A DNA stretch of 58,137 bases from Thermoflexus sp. (GTDB lineage Bacteria > Chloroflexota > Anaerolineae > Thermoflexales > Thermoflexaceae), in NCBI RefSeq assembly GCF_034432235.1, contig NZ_DAOUCJ010000037.1, forward strand, positions 1 to 58,137. Reading direction: 5' to 3'. Position numbers and translations under genes: made by a program. Each line of letters opens with the position of its first letter. The stretch's first letter is position 1. Of the stretch, positions 24,142 to 32,235 are shown piece after piece. The notes beneath the pieces are model-generated. The model made no database searches. It saw only the letters and a list, made by a program, of their open reading frames with translations, and was not told the origin of the DNA.

Positions 24142-25197
24142 ATGGTGGATCCTCGTGAGGCCACAGGGGCCGTCGCTCTTCCAGGCCCTCCCGCACGGTT
24201 CCAGCTGGGAGATCCCCGCTGGCTTCTGGAATTGCGATATCTTCCGTGGCCCACAGACTGGGCCGCCTGTTTCGGCCGGAGCGGGCCGCTCCACGTGGAG
24301 CTCGGGTTCGGCGATGGCGCTTTCCTGATCGCGCTGGCCCGTCGGATGCCGGAGGCCAACTGTGTGGGGGTGGAGCGGGCCCTGGAGCCAACCCGATGGG
24401 CGCTCAGGCGGCTGCGCCGGGAAGGAGTGGAGAACGTCCGCCTGGTGCTGGGGGATGCCTTCGCCGCCCTCGCCCTCCTTTTCCCGCCGGAATCCATCGC
24501 CGGGGTTTATATCAATTTCCCGGATCCATGGCCGAAGGCCCGGCATCACCACCGACGGCTGCTGACGCCGGCCTTCCTGCAGCTGGCCGCCCATCGCCTG
24601 CAGCCGGAGGGGACGCTCCTGATCGCAACCGACGACGCGGATTACGCGATCTGGATCGCGGAGGCCCTGAAGGGAACGCCCGGGCTCGAGAGCGCCTTCG
24701 AGACGCCATGGGTTCATGCGCTGCCGCATCGGGAGCCGACCCGCTATGAGCGAAAGGCGCTTGCCGCCGGCCGGACGTGTTTTTATTTTATCTGGCGGCG
24801 GAGCGGACCGGCCCCAGCGCCTCCGCTCCCCCGCATGATGCGTCCGGAGGACGCCATGCCCCATCGGATCTGGAAAGGCACACCGGAGCTCGCCCGCATC
24901 GTGGAGACGCTGCGCGGGCGGCTCTGGCAGGACGGGGAAACGATCTGGCGGGTGAAAGGGCTCTATCGCCCGGTGGACGGAGACGGGCTGTTGATCGAAC
25001 TGCTGATCGCGGAGGGCTCATGGGTGGAGACGGTGGCCCTGCGCTTTCAGCCCCACGGGTCAGGCGCCTGGATCCTGCAGCCGGCGGAGATCGGGGGGCT
25101 GCGGCCCACGATGGCCCTGAAGATGGGCGTGCAGGCGGTCGCCCGCGCCATCGAAGAGGCCACGCCCGGGCTCCAGATCCTTTCCTCCACCATCTGA
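24142..25197 (+). CDS. trmB: tRNA (guanine-N7-)-methyltransferase TrmB with C-terminal extension
   Basis: Methylates G46 of tRNA using S-adenosylmethionine. Residues about 45-220 form the TrmB Rossmann methyltransferase: LHVELGFGDGAFLIALA (SAM loop), VYINFPDPWPKARHHHRRLL (the PDPWPK-H-RR signature) and a C-terminal TRYERKALAAG. Typical TrmB has 210-240 residues; this one has 351. The extra 120 residues (RIWKGTPELARIVETLRGRL onward) look folded, with alternating strands, and could be an RNA-binding add-on. Start ATG at 24142 follows GGGGAG at slightly long spacing; TTG 24106 is an alternative. Core identity is certain. Confidence 0.9.
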   Translation: MVDPREATGAVALPGPPARFQLGDPRWLLELRYLPWPTDWAACFGRSGPLHVELGFGDGAFLIALARRMPEANCVGVERALEPTRWALRRLRREGVENVRLVLGDAFAALALLFPPESIAGVYINFPDPWPKARHHHRRLLTPAFLQLAAHRLQPEGTLLIATDDADYAIWIAEALKGTPGLESAFETPWVHALPHREPTRYERKALAAGRTCFYFIWRRSGPAPAPPLPRMMRPEDAMPHRIWKGTPELARIVETLRGRLWQDGETIWRVKGLYRPVDGDGLLIELLIAEGSWVETVALRFQPHGSGAWILQPAEIGGLRPTMALKMGVQAVARAIEEATPGLQILSSTI

Positions 25198-25388
25198 GAA
25201 CCGCCGCGGGGATAGGCCAGCGGCCTTCGGGAGAGGCACGCCGTCCCCAGCGTTCCCCGGGAGCTCTGGGGGCCCAGTGGGGCTCCTTCGGGCGGCTGAC
25301 CCGGCCAGGAGGAGACCCGTGCGTAGCCGGAAGCTCGATCGGTCGGACTTCATGGACATGAACCCATCTCCTTTCACGGGGGATCCCG

Positions 25389-25622
25389 ATGAACAAACCG
25401 ATCCACGAGCTCACCTTCGAAGAGGCGCTGTCCGAGCTGGAACAGATCGTGCGCGCCCTGGAGAGCGGCGGGCTTCCTCTGGAGGAGGCGATGGCCCTCT
25501 ACGAGCGGGGGCGAGCCCTTGCGGATCGCTGCCAGCAATTATTGCAGGAAGCACAGCTGCGGGTTCAGCTGCTCGAGCGCGATGAATCCGGTTCCATCCG
25601 CCTGACCCCGTTTGAGGGGTGA
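25389..25622 (+). CDS. xseB: Exodeoxyribonuclease VII small subunit
   Basis: A 77-residue helical protein. PIHELTFEEALSELEQIVRALESGGLPLEE and MALYERGRALADRCQQLL are the standard XseB landmarks. XseB forms a complex with XseA to degrade single-stranded DNA. xseA, usually adjacent, is not in the window. The stop is 4 bp before the DUF212 start, so the two are likely co-transcribed. The 191-bp gap upstream contains no recognisable element. Confidence 0.92.
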   Translation: MNKPIHELTFEEALSELEQIVRALESGGLPLEEAMALYERGRALADRCQQLLQEAQLRVQLLERDESGSIRLTPFEG

Positions 25623-25626
25623 GGGA

Positions 25627-26079
25627 ATGACCATCGGCGATATCTTCCAGAACCCGATCCTGATGCCGGCCTTTCTGGCCTGGATGGTGGCTCAGGCCTC
25701 CAAGGTTCCGGTGGAGTGGGCCCGACGGCGGCGGCTGGATCTGGGGCTGTGGGTCAGCGCTGGGGGCATGCCCAGCTCCCACGCCGCCCTGGTCTCGGCG
25801 ATGGCGACCGCGGTGGGATTGCGGGAGGGCCTGACCTCGACGGCTTTCGCCATCAGCGCCATCGTCGCCCTGATCGTGATGTATGACGCCGCGGGAGTCC
25901 GTCGCGCGGCCAGCATCCAGGCCCGCCTCCTCAACCAGATCCTGGAGGAAGTGTTCGCAGGCCGCCCCCTCAGCGAACAGCGTCTGAAGGAGCTCATCGG
26001 CCACACGCCGATGGAGGTGTTCGTGGGCGCGTTACTGGGGGTTGGGATCGCATGGCTCTGGTGGCAGCTTGCGCCCTAA
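25627..26079 (+). CDS. Divergent PAP2 family membrane protein (DUF212/YuiD-like)
   Basis: A 150-residue protein with about three or four hydrophobic segments. The family signature SAGGMPSSHAALVSAMATAV contains the PSSH motif shared with PAP2 phosphatases; VMYDAAGVRRAASIQ and ELIGHTPMEVFVGALLGVGIA are also typical. It probably acts as a membrane phosphatase or related enzyme, but the family lacks a defined substrate. Start ATG at 25627 has GAGGG upstream. It lies between xseB and the cobalamin adenosyltransferase, both within 15 bp. Confidence 0.85.
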   Translation: MTIGDIFQNPILMPAFLAWMVAQASKVPVEWARRRRLDLGLWVSAGGMPSSHAALVSAMATAVGLREGLTSTAFAISAIVALIVMYDAAGVRRAASIQARLLNQILEEVFAGRPLSEQRLKELIGHTPMEVFVGALLGVGIAWLWWQLAP

Positions 26080-26091
26080 CAGGGGGAGAAC

Positions 26092-26640
26092 GTGAAGATC
26101 TACACCCGGACCGGTGATGATGGCACCACGCAGCTGATGGGCCCGACGCGGGTCCCCAAGGATCATCCCCGGGTGGCCGCCTATGGCACGGTGGATGAAT
26201 TGAACGCCTGGCTGGGCTACCTGAGCGCAATGGGGATGCCGACCCCATGGGCGGAGCGGCTGCGGGAGATCCAGCGGGACCTCTTCGTCATCGGGAGTTA
26301 TCTGGCGCTGGATCCGGCGGTTGCGGATCGAGCCCCTGCCCTGCCGCCTCCCCCGGAAGGGCGGATCTCCGAGATCGAAGCGTGGATCGATGAGTGCGAG
26401 GCCGTGACCGGGCCGACCCGCGTCTTCATCCTCCCCGGGGGGCACCCTTTGAGCGCCGGACTGCACGTCGCTCGCACCGTCTGCCGGCGGGCCGAGCGGG
26501 CGGTGGTCACACTTCACCGGCAGGAGCCGGTGCCCCCCTGGATCCTGGCGTATCTCAACCGCCTGTCGGATCTCCTGTTCATGCTGGCCCGATGGGCCAA
26601 CGCCATCCACGGCGTTGAGGATCTTCCATGGAATCCGTAA
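26092..26640 (+). CDS. pduO: Cob(I)alamin adenosyltransferase, PduO type
   Basis: A 182-residue enzyme that transfers adenosyl from ATP to corrinoid cobalt to make coenzyme B12. The ATP-binding N-terminus reads KIYTRTGDDGTTQLMG; other landmarks are AAYGTVDELNAWLGYL, EIQRDLFVIGSYLA, FILPGGHPLSAGLHVARTVCRRAERAV (quoted in parts) and YLNRLSDLLFMLAR. All match the helical-bundle PduO/MMAB class. The 3' end overlaps the nitroreductase gene by 13 bp. A B12-dependent enzyme is not encoded nearby. Confidence 0.93.
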   Translation: MKIYTRTGDDGTTQLMGPTRVPKDHPRVAAYGTVDELNAWLGYLSAMGMPTPWAERLREIQRDLFVIGSYLALDPAVADRAPALPPPPEGRISEIEAWIDECEAVTGPTRVFILPGGHPLSAGLHVARTVCRRAERAVVTLHRQEPVPPWILAYLNRLSDLLFMLARWANAIHGVEDLPWNP

Positions 26641-27278
26641 TGCGGGAAGGGCTCCCTTCCGCGGCCCAAATGTTGTTGGAACAGATCCGCTCCCGACGTT
26701 CCGTCCGGCGCTACCGTCGGGATCCCATCCCGCGGGCCTGGGCGATGGTCCTGCTGGAGGCCGCCCGCTGGGCGCCTTCCGCTCATAACCGTCAGCCATG
26801 GCGGTTTGTGATGGTGGAAGACGCCCATATGAAAGCCCAGCTGGCCCGGGCGATGGGCGAGCGCCTCACAGCGGATCTGCGTCAGGATGGGGTCCCCGAG
26901 GAACGGATCGCGGAGGATGTCGCCCGCTCTTATGAGCGGATCGTCTCCGCCCCGCTGGCGATCGTGGTCTGCCTCTCGATGCAGGAGATGGACCGCTACC
27001 CCGATGCGCGGCGCCAAACGGCGGAACGGACCATGGCGGTACAGAGCGTGGCCATGGCCGGGCAGAACATCCTGCTGATGGCCCACGCCCTGGGCCTGGG
27101 GGCCTGCTGGATCTGCGCCCCACTGTTCTGCCCGGAGATCGTGCAGGAGACGCTGGGGCTCCCCGCGGATTGGGAGCCCCAGGGGATGATCCTGATCGGC
27201 TTCCCGGCGGGGCCGCCACGAGAGAAACCCCGACGGCCGATCGAAGCGTTCACCCGATGGATCGAGGCTCCCGCGTAA
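26628..27278 (+). CDS. Nitroreductase family flavoprotein (FbiB C-domain-like)
   Basis: A 216-residue FMN-dependent oxidoreductase. The FMN loop IRSRRSVRRYRRDPIP and the APSAHNRQPWRFVMV segment are diagnostic of nitroreductases. The middle and C-terminal parts (MGERLTADLRQDGVPEERI, ERTMAVQSVAMAGQNILLMA, GACWICAPLFCPEIV) resemble the C-terminal domain of FbiB, which reduces dehydro-F420. A role in F420 metabolism is therefore possible, although no other F420 gene is seen. It overlaps the cobalamin adenosyltransferase gene by 13 bp and ends the operon, followed by a clear terminator. Confidence 0.85.
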   Translation: MESVMREGLPSAAQMLLEQIRSRRSVRRYRRDPIPRAWAMVLLEAARWAPSAHNRQPWRFVMVEDAHMKAQLARAMGERLTADLRQDGVPEERIAEDVARSYERIVSAPLAIVVCLSMQEMDRYPDARRQTAERTMAVQSVAMAGQNILLMAHALGLGACWICAPLFCPEIVQETLGLPADWEPQGMILIGFPAGPPREKPRRPIEAFTRWIEAPA

Positions 27279-27280
27279 CA

Positions 27281-27307
27281 CCCCGGAGGTTACGCCGGGG
27301 GCTTTTT
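27281..27307 (+). terminator. Rho-independent terminator after the nitroreductase gene
   Basis: CCCCGG and CCGGGG form a stem around an 8-nt loop, immediately followed by GCTTTTT. It lies two bases after the stop codon and would end the trmB-xseB-DUF212-pduO-nitroreductase unit. Confidence 0.85.
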
Positions 27308-27314
27308 CATTCGG

Positions 27315-27350
27315 GTTGCGGGCGGGCGCCGAAGCGCGCCCGCCCGCAAC
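27315..27350. repeat. Perfect 15-bp-stem hairpin
   Basis: GTTGCGGGCGGGCGC (27315-27329) pairs perfectly with GCGCCCGCCCGCAAC (27336-27350) around a 6-nt loop. It lies just after the terminator in the 263-bp region between two convergent genes. Possible functions are a second terminator or protection of an RNA 3' end. The rest of the gap holds only the palindromic repeat. Confidence 0.6.
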
Positions 27351-27462
27351 AACATAAGGAGATCGCTGCTTCTTGATCCGCTCCCAGGACCTGCGTGGGG
27401 AGCTGCGATTGTAACCTTAATACGACAACCGCAAATCGTTGAGCGGAGCCTCCCCGTTCCCC

Positions 27463-27547
27463 GTAGGGCAACGGCATGCCGTTGCCCTACGCCTCCAGGT
27501 GTGGTTGTGGCCCCACTGGAAGGCCAGGTGCGGCTGTAGGATTAAGC
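27463..27547. repeat. GTAGGGCAAC palindromic intergenic repeat, copy 2
   Basis: 27463-27490 is a perfect 28-bp palindrome with arms GTAGGGCAACGGCA/TGCCGTTGCCCTAC. It is followed at 27530-27547 by GCGGCTGTAGGATTAAGCA, which closely matches the segment trailing copy 1 at 7442-7460. The right end runs into the stop codon of the acyl-CoA ligase gene. It is the second member of a dispersed family. Confidence 0.75.
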
Positions 27548-29179
27548 AGGCACCTCCGGCAACCGGTAGTCCTTGAACTGCTCCCGCAGCACCTTCTTAT
27601 CGAACTTCCCCACGCTGGTCTTGGGGATCGCCTCCACGAACACGATATCATCCGGCAGCCACCACTTAGCGAACCGCGGCCGCAGGAACTCCATGAGCTC
27701 CTCTTTGGTGAGGTCCTCCTTGAATTCCGGACGGGGGACCACCACGGCCAGGGGGCGCTCCTGCCATTTCGGGTGGGGCACGGCGATGACGGCCGCCTCC
27801 AGGACCTTGGGGTGGGCCATCAGGGCGTTCTCCAGATCCACCGAGGAGATCCACTCCCCGCCGCTCTTGATCAGATCCTTCGTCCGATCCACGATCTGGA
27901 TGTAGCCCTCGGGGTCGATGGTCACCACATCCCCGGTGCGGAACCATCCATCCTGGAAGGCCTCCGCGGTGCGTGGGTCATTGTAGTAAGCCCGGATCAC
28001 CCACGGGCCGCGGACCTGGAGCTCGCCCATGGTCCGGCCGTCCCATGGCACCTCCCGGCCCTGCTCATCCACCGCCCGGATCTCCACCCCGACCACCGGC
28101 AGTCCCTGCTTGGCGCGGACGGCGAAGCGTTCCTCGTCAGGCCAGCTTTCCATGTAGCTTTTGAGATTGGCCACGGTGCCCAGCGGGGTCATCTCTGTCA
28201 TGCCCCAGGCGTGGGCGATGCGGATGCCGAAGCGCTTCTCGAAGGCCTCGATCAAAGCCCGTGGCATCGCTGATCCGCCCACCGGCATCACCCGCAGGCT
28301 GGAGAGGTCATAGCGCTCCCGCTCCAGCAGCGCGTATAACCCGATCCAGACCGTCGGCACGCCGGCGGTCACCGTCACCCGCTCGTTCTGGATCAGCTCC
28401 GCGATATCCCGCGGCTGCAGATGGGGCCCAGGGAAGACCAGCTTGGCGCCCACCATCACCCCGGCGAAGGGCATCCCCCAGGCGTTGGCGTGGAACATGG
28501 GCACCACGGGCATCAGCACATCCCGCTCACAGATCCCAAAGGTGTCCGCCAGACAGAGGGCCATGGAGTGCAGGAAGATGGCCCGGTGGCTGTAGACCAC
28601 GCCCTTGGGGTTCCCCGTGGTCCCCGAGGTATAGCACATGCCGGCAGCCGCGTTCTCGTCCAGGCGCGGCCAGGGATAAGGCGCCTCCGGGGATTCAGCG
28701 ATCAACGCCTCATAGTCCAGGGCCGGGCTCAGGGTCGTCTGGATCGGGCCGGTGTCGCTCATGATCACGAAGGCCTTCACCGTAGGGATCCGATCGCGGA
28801 TGCGCTCCAGGAGCGGAACGAGGGAGGCATCGACGAAAATCACGCGGTCTTCGGCGTGGTTGATGATGTAGATCAACTGATCGGGGGCGAGGCGGATATT
28901 GAGGGTGTGAAGGACGGCGCCCATACAGGGGGCGGCGAAGTAGATCTCCAGGTGGCGGTAGGTGTTCCAGGCGAACGTGGCCACGCGATCTCCCCGCCCG
29001 ATCCCCAGCCGGTTCAGGGCGTGGGCCAGGCGGTGGACCCGCTGGTGGAAGTCGGCGTAGGTGTAGCGGTGCATGCCGGCAGCGGTGCGCGTGGCGATCT
29101 CCTTGCGGGGGAAGAGGCGGGCGGCGCGATCCAGGAAATGATGCAGGGTGAGCGGCCAGTCCATCATCAGACCTTCCAT
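27542..29179 (-). CDS. Long-chain acyl-CoA synthetase / AMP-dependent ligase
   Basis: A 545-residue ANL-superfamily enzyme that activates a carboxylic acid via an acyl-AMP and transfers it to CoA. Core motifs: the P-loop YTSGTTGNPKGVVYSHRA, the A5-type motif AHAWGMTEMTPLGTV, the hinge GWFRTGDVVTIDPEGYIQIV, DRTKDLIKSGGEWISSVDLE and the catalytic Lys in PKTSVGKFDKKVLRE. The overall pattern resembles fatty-acyl-CoA synthetases of the FadD3/AlkK type. Chain-length preference cannot be read. It stands alone on the minus strand. Start ATG at 29179 follows GAGGAGGGAGCC. Confidence 0.93.
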   Translation of the reverse strand: MEGLMMDWPLTLHHFLDRAARLFPRKEIATRTAAGMHRYTYADFHQRVHRLAHALNRLGIGRGDRVATFAWNTYRHLEIYFAAPCMGAVLHTLNIRLAPDQLIYIINHAEDRVIFVDASLVPLLERIRDRIPTVKAFVIMSDTGPIQTTLSPALDYEALIAESPEAPYPWPRLDENAAAGMCYTSGTTGNPKGVVYSHRAIFLHSMALCLADTFGICERDVLMPVVPMFHANAWGMPFAGVMVGAKLVFPGPHLQPRDIAELIQNERVTVTAGVPTVWIGLYALLERERYDLSSLRVMPVGGSAMPRALIEAFEKRFGIRIAHAWGMTEMTPLGTVANLKSYMESWPDEERFAVRAKQGLPVVGVEIRAVDEQGREVPWDGRTMGELQVRGPWVIRAYYNDPRTAEAFQDGWFRTGDVVTIDPEGYIQIVDRTKDLIKSGGEWISSVDLENALMAHPKVLEAAVIAVPHPKWQERPLAVVVPRPEFKEDLTKEELMEFLRPRFAKWWLPDDIVFVEAIPKTSVGKFDKKVLREQFKDYRLPEVPA

Positions 29180-29418
29180 GGCTCCCTCCTCTTAAAGAGG
29201 ATGCACCAGCAAGCTCACCAACGTTGCGCCATCTCCCGAAGGGGCGGCGGGATCTTCTGTTATGGGATTCAACCGCCAGAGGGGTCTGGGCCCCTGGTCG
29301 GGATGGCTTTCTATATCGGATTATAAAACATCGAGGGCAACCGGAACGGGCGTGGGGGATCCGGGATCTGAAGAGAGCGTCGCGCTTCGAGAGCTGCCCC
29401 TCGTGATTCCGTGCCGGG

Positions 29419-29455
29419 AAAAAGAGCGGGGATGGGAGGGCTCTCCCATCCCCGC
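29419..29455 (-). terminator. Rho-independent terminator of gap
   Basis: On the minus strand GCGGGGATGGGAG pairs perfectly with CTCCCATCCCCGC (13 bp), followed by TCTTTTT. It lies 11 bp after the gap stop codon. The remaining part of the 286-bp gap to the acyl-CoA ligase start shows nothing recognisable. Confidence 0.9.
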
Positions 29456-29465
29456 CAGCGGGATC

Positions 29466-30491
29466 TCAGGAGAGGGACTCCGCCATCTTCGCGGCGAGAT
29501 CGGCCACCCGCACAGAGTAGCCCCACTCATTGTCATACCAGGCCACCACCTTCACGAAATTGCCGTCGATGACCATGGTGGAGAGCCCATCCACGATCGC
29601 CGAGTGCGGATCGCCCTTGAAGTCGATGGAAACCAGGGGCTCCTCGGTGTAATCCAGGATCCCTCGGAGGGCGCCCTCGGCGGCCGCGCGGAAGGCCGCG
29701 TTCACCTCCTCCCGGGTCACCGGCCGGCTCACCTCCGCCGTGAGATCGATCACGGAGACGGTGGAGATGGGGACGCGCAGGGCGTATCCGTCGAGCTTCC
29801 CCTTGAGCTCGGGGATCACCAGGCCGATGGCCCGGGCCGCGCCGGTGGTGGTGGGGATGATGTTGAGGGCCGCCGCCCGCGCCCGCCGCAGGTCCTTATG
29901 GGGCAGATCCAGGATGCGCTGGTCGTTGGTGTAAGCGTGGACGGTGACCATCAATCCTCGCTTTACCCCGAAGGCATCGTGGAGGACCTTCACCACCGGC
30001 GCCAGGCAGTTGGTGGTGCAGGAGGCATTGGAGACGATGTGGTGCTGTGCCGGATCATAGCGGTGATCATTCACCCCCATCACCACCGTGAGGTCCACGC
30101 TGTCCGAAGGGGAGGCAGGGGCCGTGATGATCACTTTCTGGGCACCGCCGGAGGTGCGGTGCACGGCGGCCTTGCGGCCGTCGGTGAACAGGCCCGTGGA
30201 CTCGATGACGATCTGCACCCCCAGGTCCTTCCAGGGGAGGTTGGCGGGATCCTTTTCAGCGAAGACGCGGATCTCGTCCTCCCCGACGATGAGATAGGAA
30301 TCCCGGGCGGCGACGGGCTCTGGATAGCGCCCGTAGTTGGAGTCATACTTCAGCAGGTGCGCCAGGGTGGGGGCGTCGGTGATATCGTTTACAGCGACCA
30401 CCTCGAGACGGTCGCGATATTTCTCGCGGATGGCGCGGAAGACCTGGCGCCCGATCCGACCGAACCCGTTGATGCCCACTTTCACAGCCAT
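29466..30491 (-). CDS. gap: Glyceraldehyde-3-phosphate dehydrogenase, type I
   Basis: A 341-residue glycolytic enzyme. The NAD fold starts VKVGINGFGRIGRQVFRA, the catalytic cysteine is in SNASCTTNCLAPV, and IIPTTTGAARAIGLVIPELK and WYDNEWGYSVRVADL complete the type I pattern. It is monocistronic, with its own terminator and ribosome binding site (AGGAGGGAAGTCCG). Together with pfkA it is one of two glycolytic genes in the window. Confidence 0.96.
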   Translation of the reverse strand: MAVKVGINGFGRIGRQVFRAIREKYRDRLEVVAVNDITDAPTLAHLLKYDSNYGRYPEPVAARDSYLIVGEDEIRVFAEKDPANLPWKDLGVQIVIESTGLFTDGRKAAVHRTSGGAQKVIITAPASPSDSVDLTVVMGVNDHRYDPAQHHIVSNASCTTNCLAPVVKVLHDAFGVKRGLMVTVHAYTNDQRILDLPHKDLRRARAAALNIIPTTTGAARAIGLVIPELKGKLDGYALRVPISTVSVIDLTAEVSRPVTREEVNAAFRAAAEGALRGILDYTEEPLVSIDFKGDPHSAIVDGLSTMVIDGNFVKVVAWYDNEWGYSVRVADLAAKMAESLS

Positions 30492-30536
30492 CGGACTTCC
30501 CTCCTGAGCGATTTGAGGGGTTGCGCTTTTCTGAGA

Positions 30537-30542
30537 AGTATA
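30537..30542 (-). promoter_or_regulatory. Possible -10 box for gap
   Basis: TATACT reads on the minus strand about 46 bp upstream of gap. No matching -35 box is evident. In the 427-bp interval between gap and the rnpB 3'-end copy nothing else is recognised apart from a weak hairpin at 30910-30922. Confidence 0.35.
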
Positions 30543-30918
30543 CCCCAGTTTGATCCGGCGTTCCCGCTTTCCTCACACCCGGTTATGGGCTCTTTCGATG
30601 TCCCGCCCTTCCGCTCCCATCCAGAAGGCGCGATGGCCCCTCCCTCATATCGCCCAAGAGAAGACCGGCAGAAACCCGGAAGCCCCGGTCCTCGAAGGCC
30701 AGCCACCGCCACCCTTTGGGCTTCAGCGGCGAAGACGCCATCTCCTGCCACTCTAAAGCATCTCTTGTCGCCCATATAGGGATATTTTCACAAATTGTGC
30801 TCGAGGGGGCTCATGGGGAGAAGCGCGCTGGGAGCAAACATCCCGTGAGGGCTTGGGGACGGCGGGCCCATCGCTGGAGAGGCGAGAGGACCGGAAATCC
30901 ATGTAAAGAGCCCTATAA

Positions 30919-30970
30919 GGGCCGCGCCAGAGGGCCTGTAAGCCGGGTTCTGTCCCCCGCGAGGATCCGC
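30919..30970 (-). repeat. Orphan copy of the rnpB 3' end (52-bp direct repeat, left)
   Basis: These 52 bp are identical, base for base, to 31784-31835, the 3'-terminal part of rnpB. Divergence begins at the next base on both sides. Read on the minus strand it contains GGCTTACAGGCCCTCTGGCG, a universal RNase P RNA 3' element. A weak terminator-like hairpin (30910-30922 followed by CTTT on the minus strand) lies just past it, as expected for an original rnpB 3' flank. The two copies bracket 813 bp carrying the DUF433/DUF5615 pair. Confidence 0.9.
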
Positions 30971-30985
30971 TCACTGAAGACCAGC

Positions 30986-31363
30986 TTACCAGCGATCGGA
31001 AGCCGGACGTCTGATGCGAATGCGATGGGGCTCCACGATGATCAGGAGTCCGCGCAGATCCTCGCCTTCCATACGCATCAAGGCCTGAAGTAGACGTCGG
31101 TTAAGCTCAGGGACGGAGAGTTCATTGGGCATGCGCAGAACAAGAATGCCTGCATGGGTCCCAAGGGGAAACCGAAGGATGTTTGCAAATCCTTTATCTG
31201 CGGTGATTAGGACAGCACCCCGAGCCCGGGCATAGGCGATGACCTCTTCATCGGTGCATCCCCTTAATCCTGCATCGCGCACATCTTCCACCTCGTGTCC
31301 AGCTTCCCGCAGGACAACGGATGTGGAGCGCGGCATATCCTCATCGACAAGGAAGCGCCCCAT
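30986..31363 (-). CDS. DUF5615 PIN-like protein (putative toxin)
   Basis: A 125-residue PIN/Mut7-C-like nuclease-fold protein. Acidic residues D7 and D9 (FLVDEDMP) and D56 (LITADKGFANIL) are in family positions and could bind metal. LREAGHEVEDVRDAGLRGCTDEEVIAYA is also typical (quoted in full by family, residues 19-46). Such proteins are commonly encoded after a DUF433 gene in what are regarded as toxin-antitoxin modules. The start shares one base with the DUF433 stop. The stop is 16 bp from the orphan rnpB 3' repeat. Confidence 0.85.
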   Translation of the reverse strand: MGRFLVDEDMPRSTSVVLREAGHEVEDVRDAGLRGCTDEEVIAYARARGAVLITADKGFANILRFPLGTHAGILVLRMPNELSVPELNRRLLQALMRMEGEDLRGLLIIVEPHRIRIRRPASDRW

Positions 31364-31593
31364 CAGGAGCTGATCCGCACTTCTTCGGCGGACAGGATAT
31401 CGGCAGCATACTGGAGGGCAGCGCGCACATCTTCCTCAGTGATTTCGTATTCGCGCGCGACCTCTTCGACCGACATCCCTCCAGCCAGCTTGCCCACGAT
31501 CAGATCGACCGGAACGCGCGTGCCTTTGATGACCGGCTTTCCGAACCGCACCCTGGGATCTACGGTGATGCGCGGGGCGATCTCCACCGCCAT
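31363..31593 (-). CDS. DUF433 protein (putative antitoxin)
   Basis: A 76-residue helix-turn-helix-like protein: ITVDPRVRFGKPVIKGTRVP and LAGGMSVEEVAREYEITEED are the DUF433 hallmarks. It is thought to be the antitoxin or regulator for the DUF5615 nuclease directly downstream. The start at 31593 has AGGAGG seven bases upstream; the longer open frame to 31749 is not protein-like. The gene lies inside the interval bounded by the duplicated rnpB 3' end. Confidence 0.87.
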   Translation of the reverse strand: MAVEIAPRITVDPRVRFGKPVIKGTRVPVDLIVGKLAGGMSVEEVAREYEITEEDVRAALQYAADILSAEEVRISS

Positions 31594-31783
31594 CTTCCGG
31601 CCTCCTTTGGGCCTGAAATGAAAGTCTTTGCCCCTCCTCATCGCCCAAAGGGCAACGAGGAGGGGGAAGAAAAGCTTGAGGCCAACCGCATCACACCGTA
31701 TCCTCCGGAGCTGCATGGATCGCCCCCGGCGATCTGAGCGTCCCCCCACTCCCCGGAGGGAAAATCCCTTCCGAAAGCAATCC

Positions 31784-31835
31784 GGGCCGCGCCAGAGGGC
31801 CTGTAAGCCGGGTTCTGTCCCCCGCGAGGATCCGC
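31784..31835 (-). repeat. rnpB 3' end, functional copy of the 52-bp direct repeat (right)
   Basis: This is the 3'-terminal part of rnpB and is identical to 30919-30970 (offset 865 bp). It is contiguous with the rest of the RNase P RNA, so the gene is intact. Confidence 0.9.
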
Positions 31836-32203
31836 GGGGTGGCGGTCATCTCTCTGGGACGGCGGTTGCCCGCCGCCTCAAGCGGCCTACCCGCGGGCAT
31901 TGGGCGCGGGGCAGCCCCGGCGCCCCCAAGGGCGCCGCGCCCGCTGCTTGGCCTTGCTCCAGGTGGGGGTTGCCATGCGCCGGAACGTTGCCGCCCGGCC
32001 GGTGGGCTCTTACCCCACCTTTTCACCCTTGCCTCCATGGCCCCGGGGAAAACCCCCGGGCGGATCGGCGGTCTGTTTTCTGTGGCCCTGTCCACGGGTC
32101 GCCCCGTCCGGGTGTTACCCGGCACCCTGCCCCGCTGGAGCCCGGACTTTCCTCAGGCCGGGTTTCCCCGACCCGCGACCGCCCGGCCTTCTGGCGCGGC
32201 CCA
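31784..32203 (-). ncRNA. rnpB: RNase P RNA, bacterial type A-like
   Basis: The catalytic RNA of RNase P, which matures tRNA 5' ends, about 420 nt. On the minus strand the 5' part contains GAGGAAAGTCCGGGCTCC (32154-32137), the most conserved segment of bacterial RNase P RNA. The 3' part contains ACAGAACCCGGCTTACAGGC. The ends GGGCCGCGCCAGA and TCTGGCGCGGCCC pair as helix P1. GGTAAGAGCCCACC, the tRNA CCA-binding loop region, is also present. A possible -10 TAAAAT lies about six bases before the 5' end, inside the 3' end region of the UPF0182 gene. End positions may be off by a few bases. Confidence 0.95.
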
Positions 32204-32235
32204 TCTCTATTTTACCAGGATTCCCGGCTGTCGCC

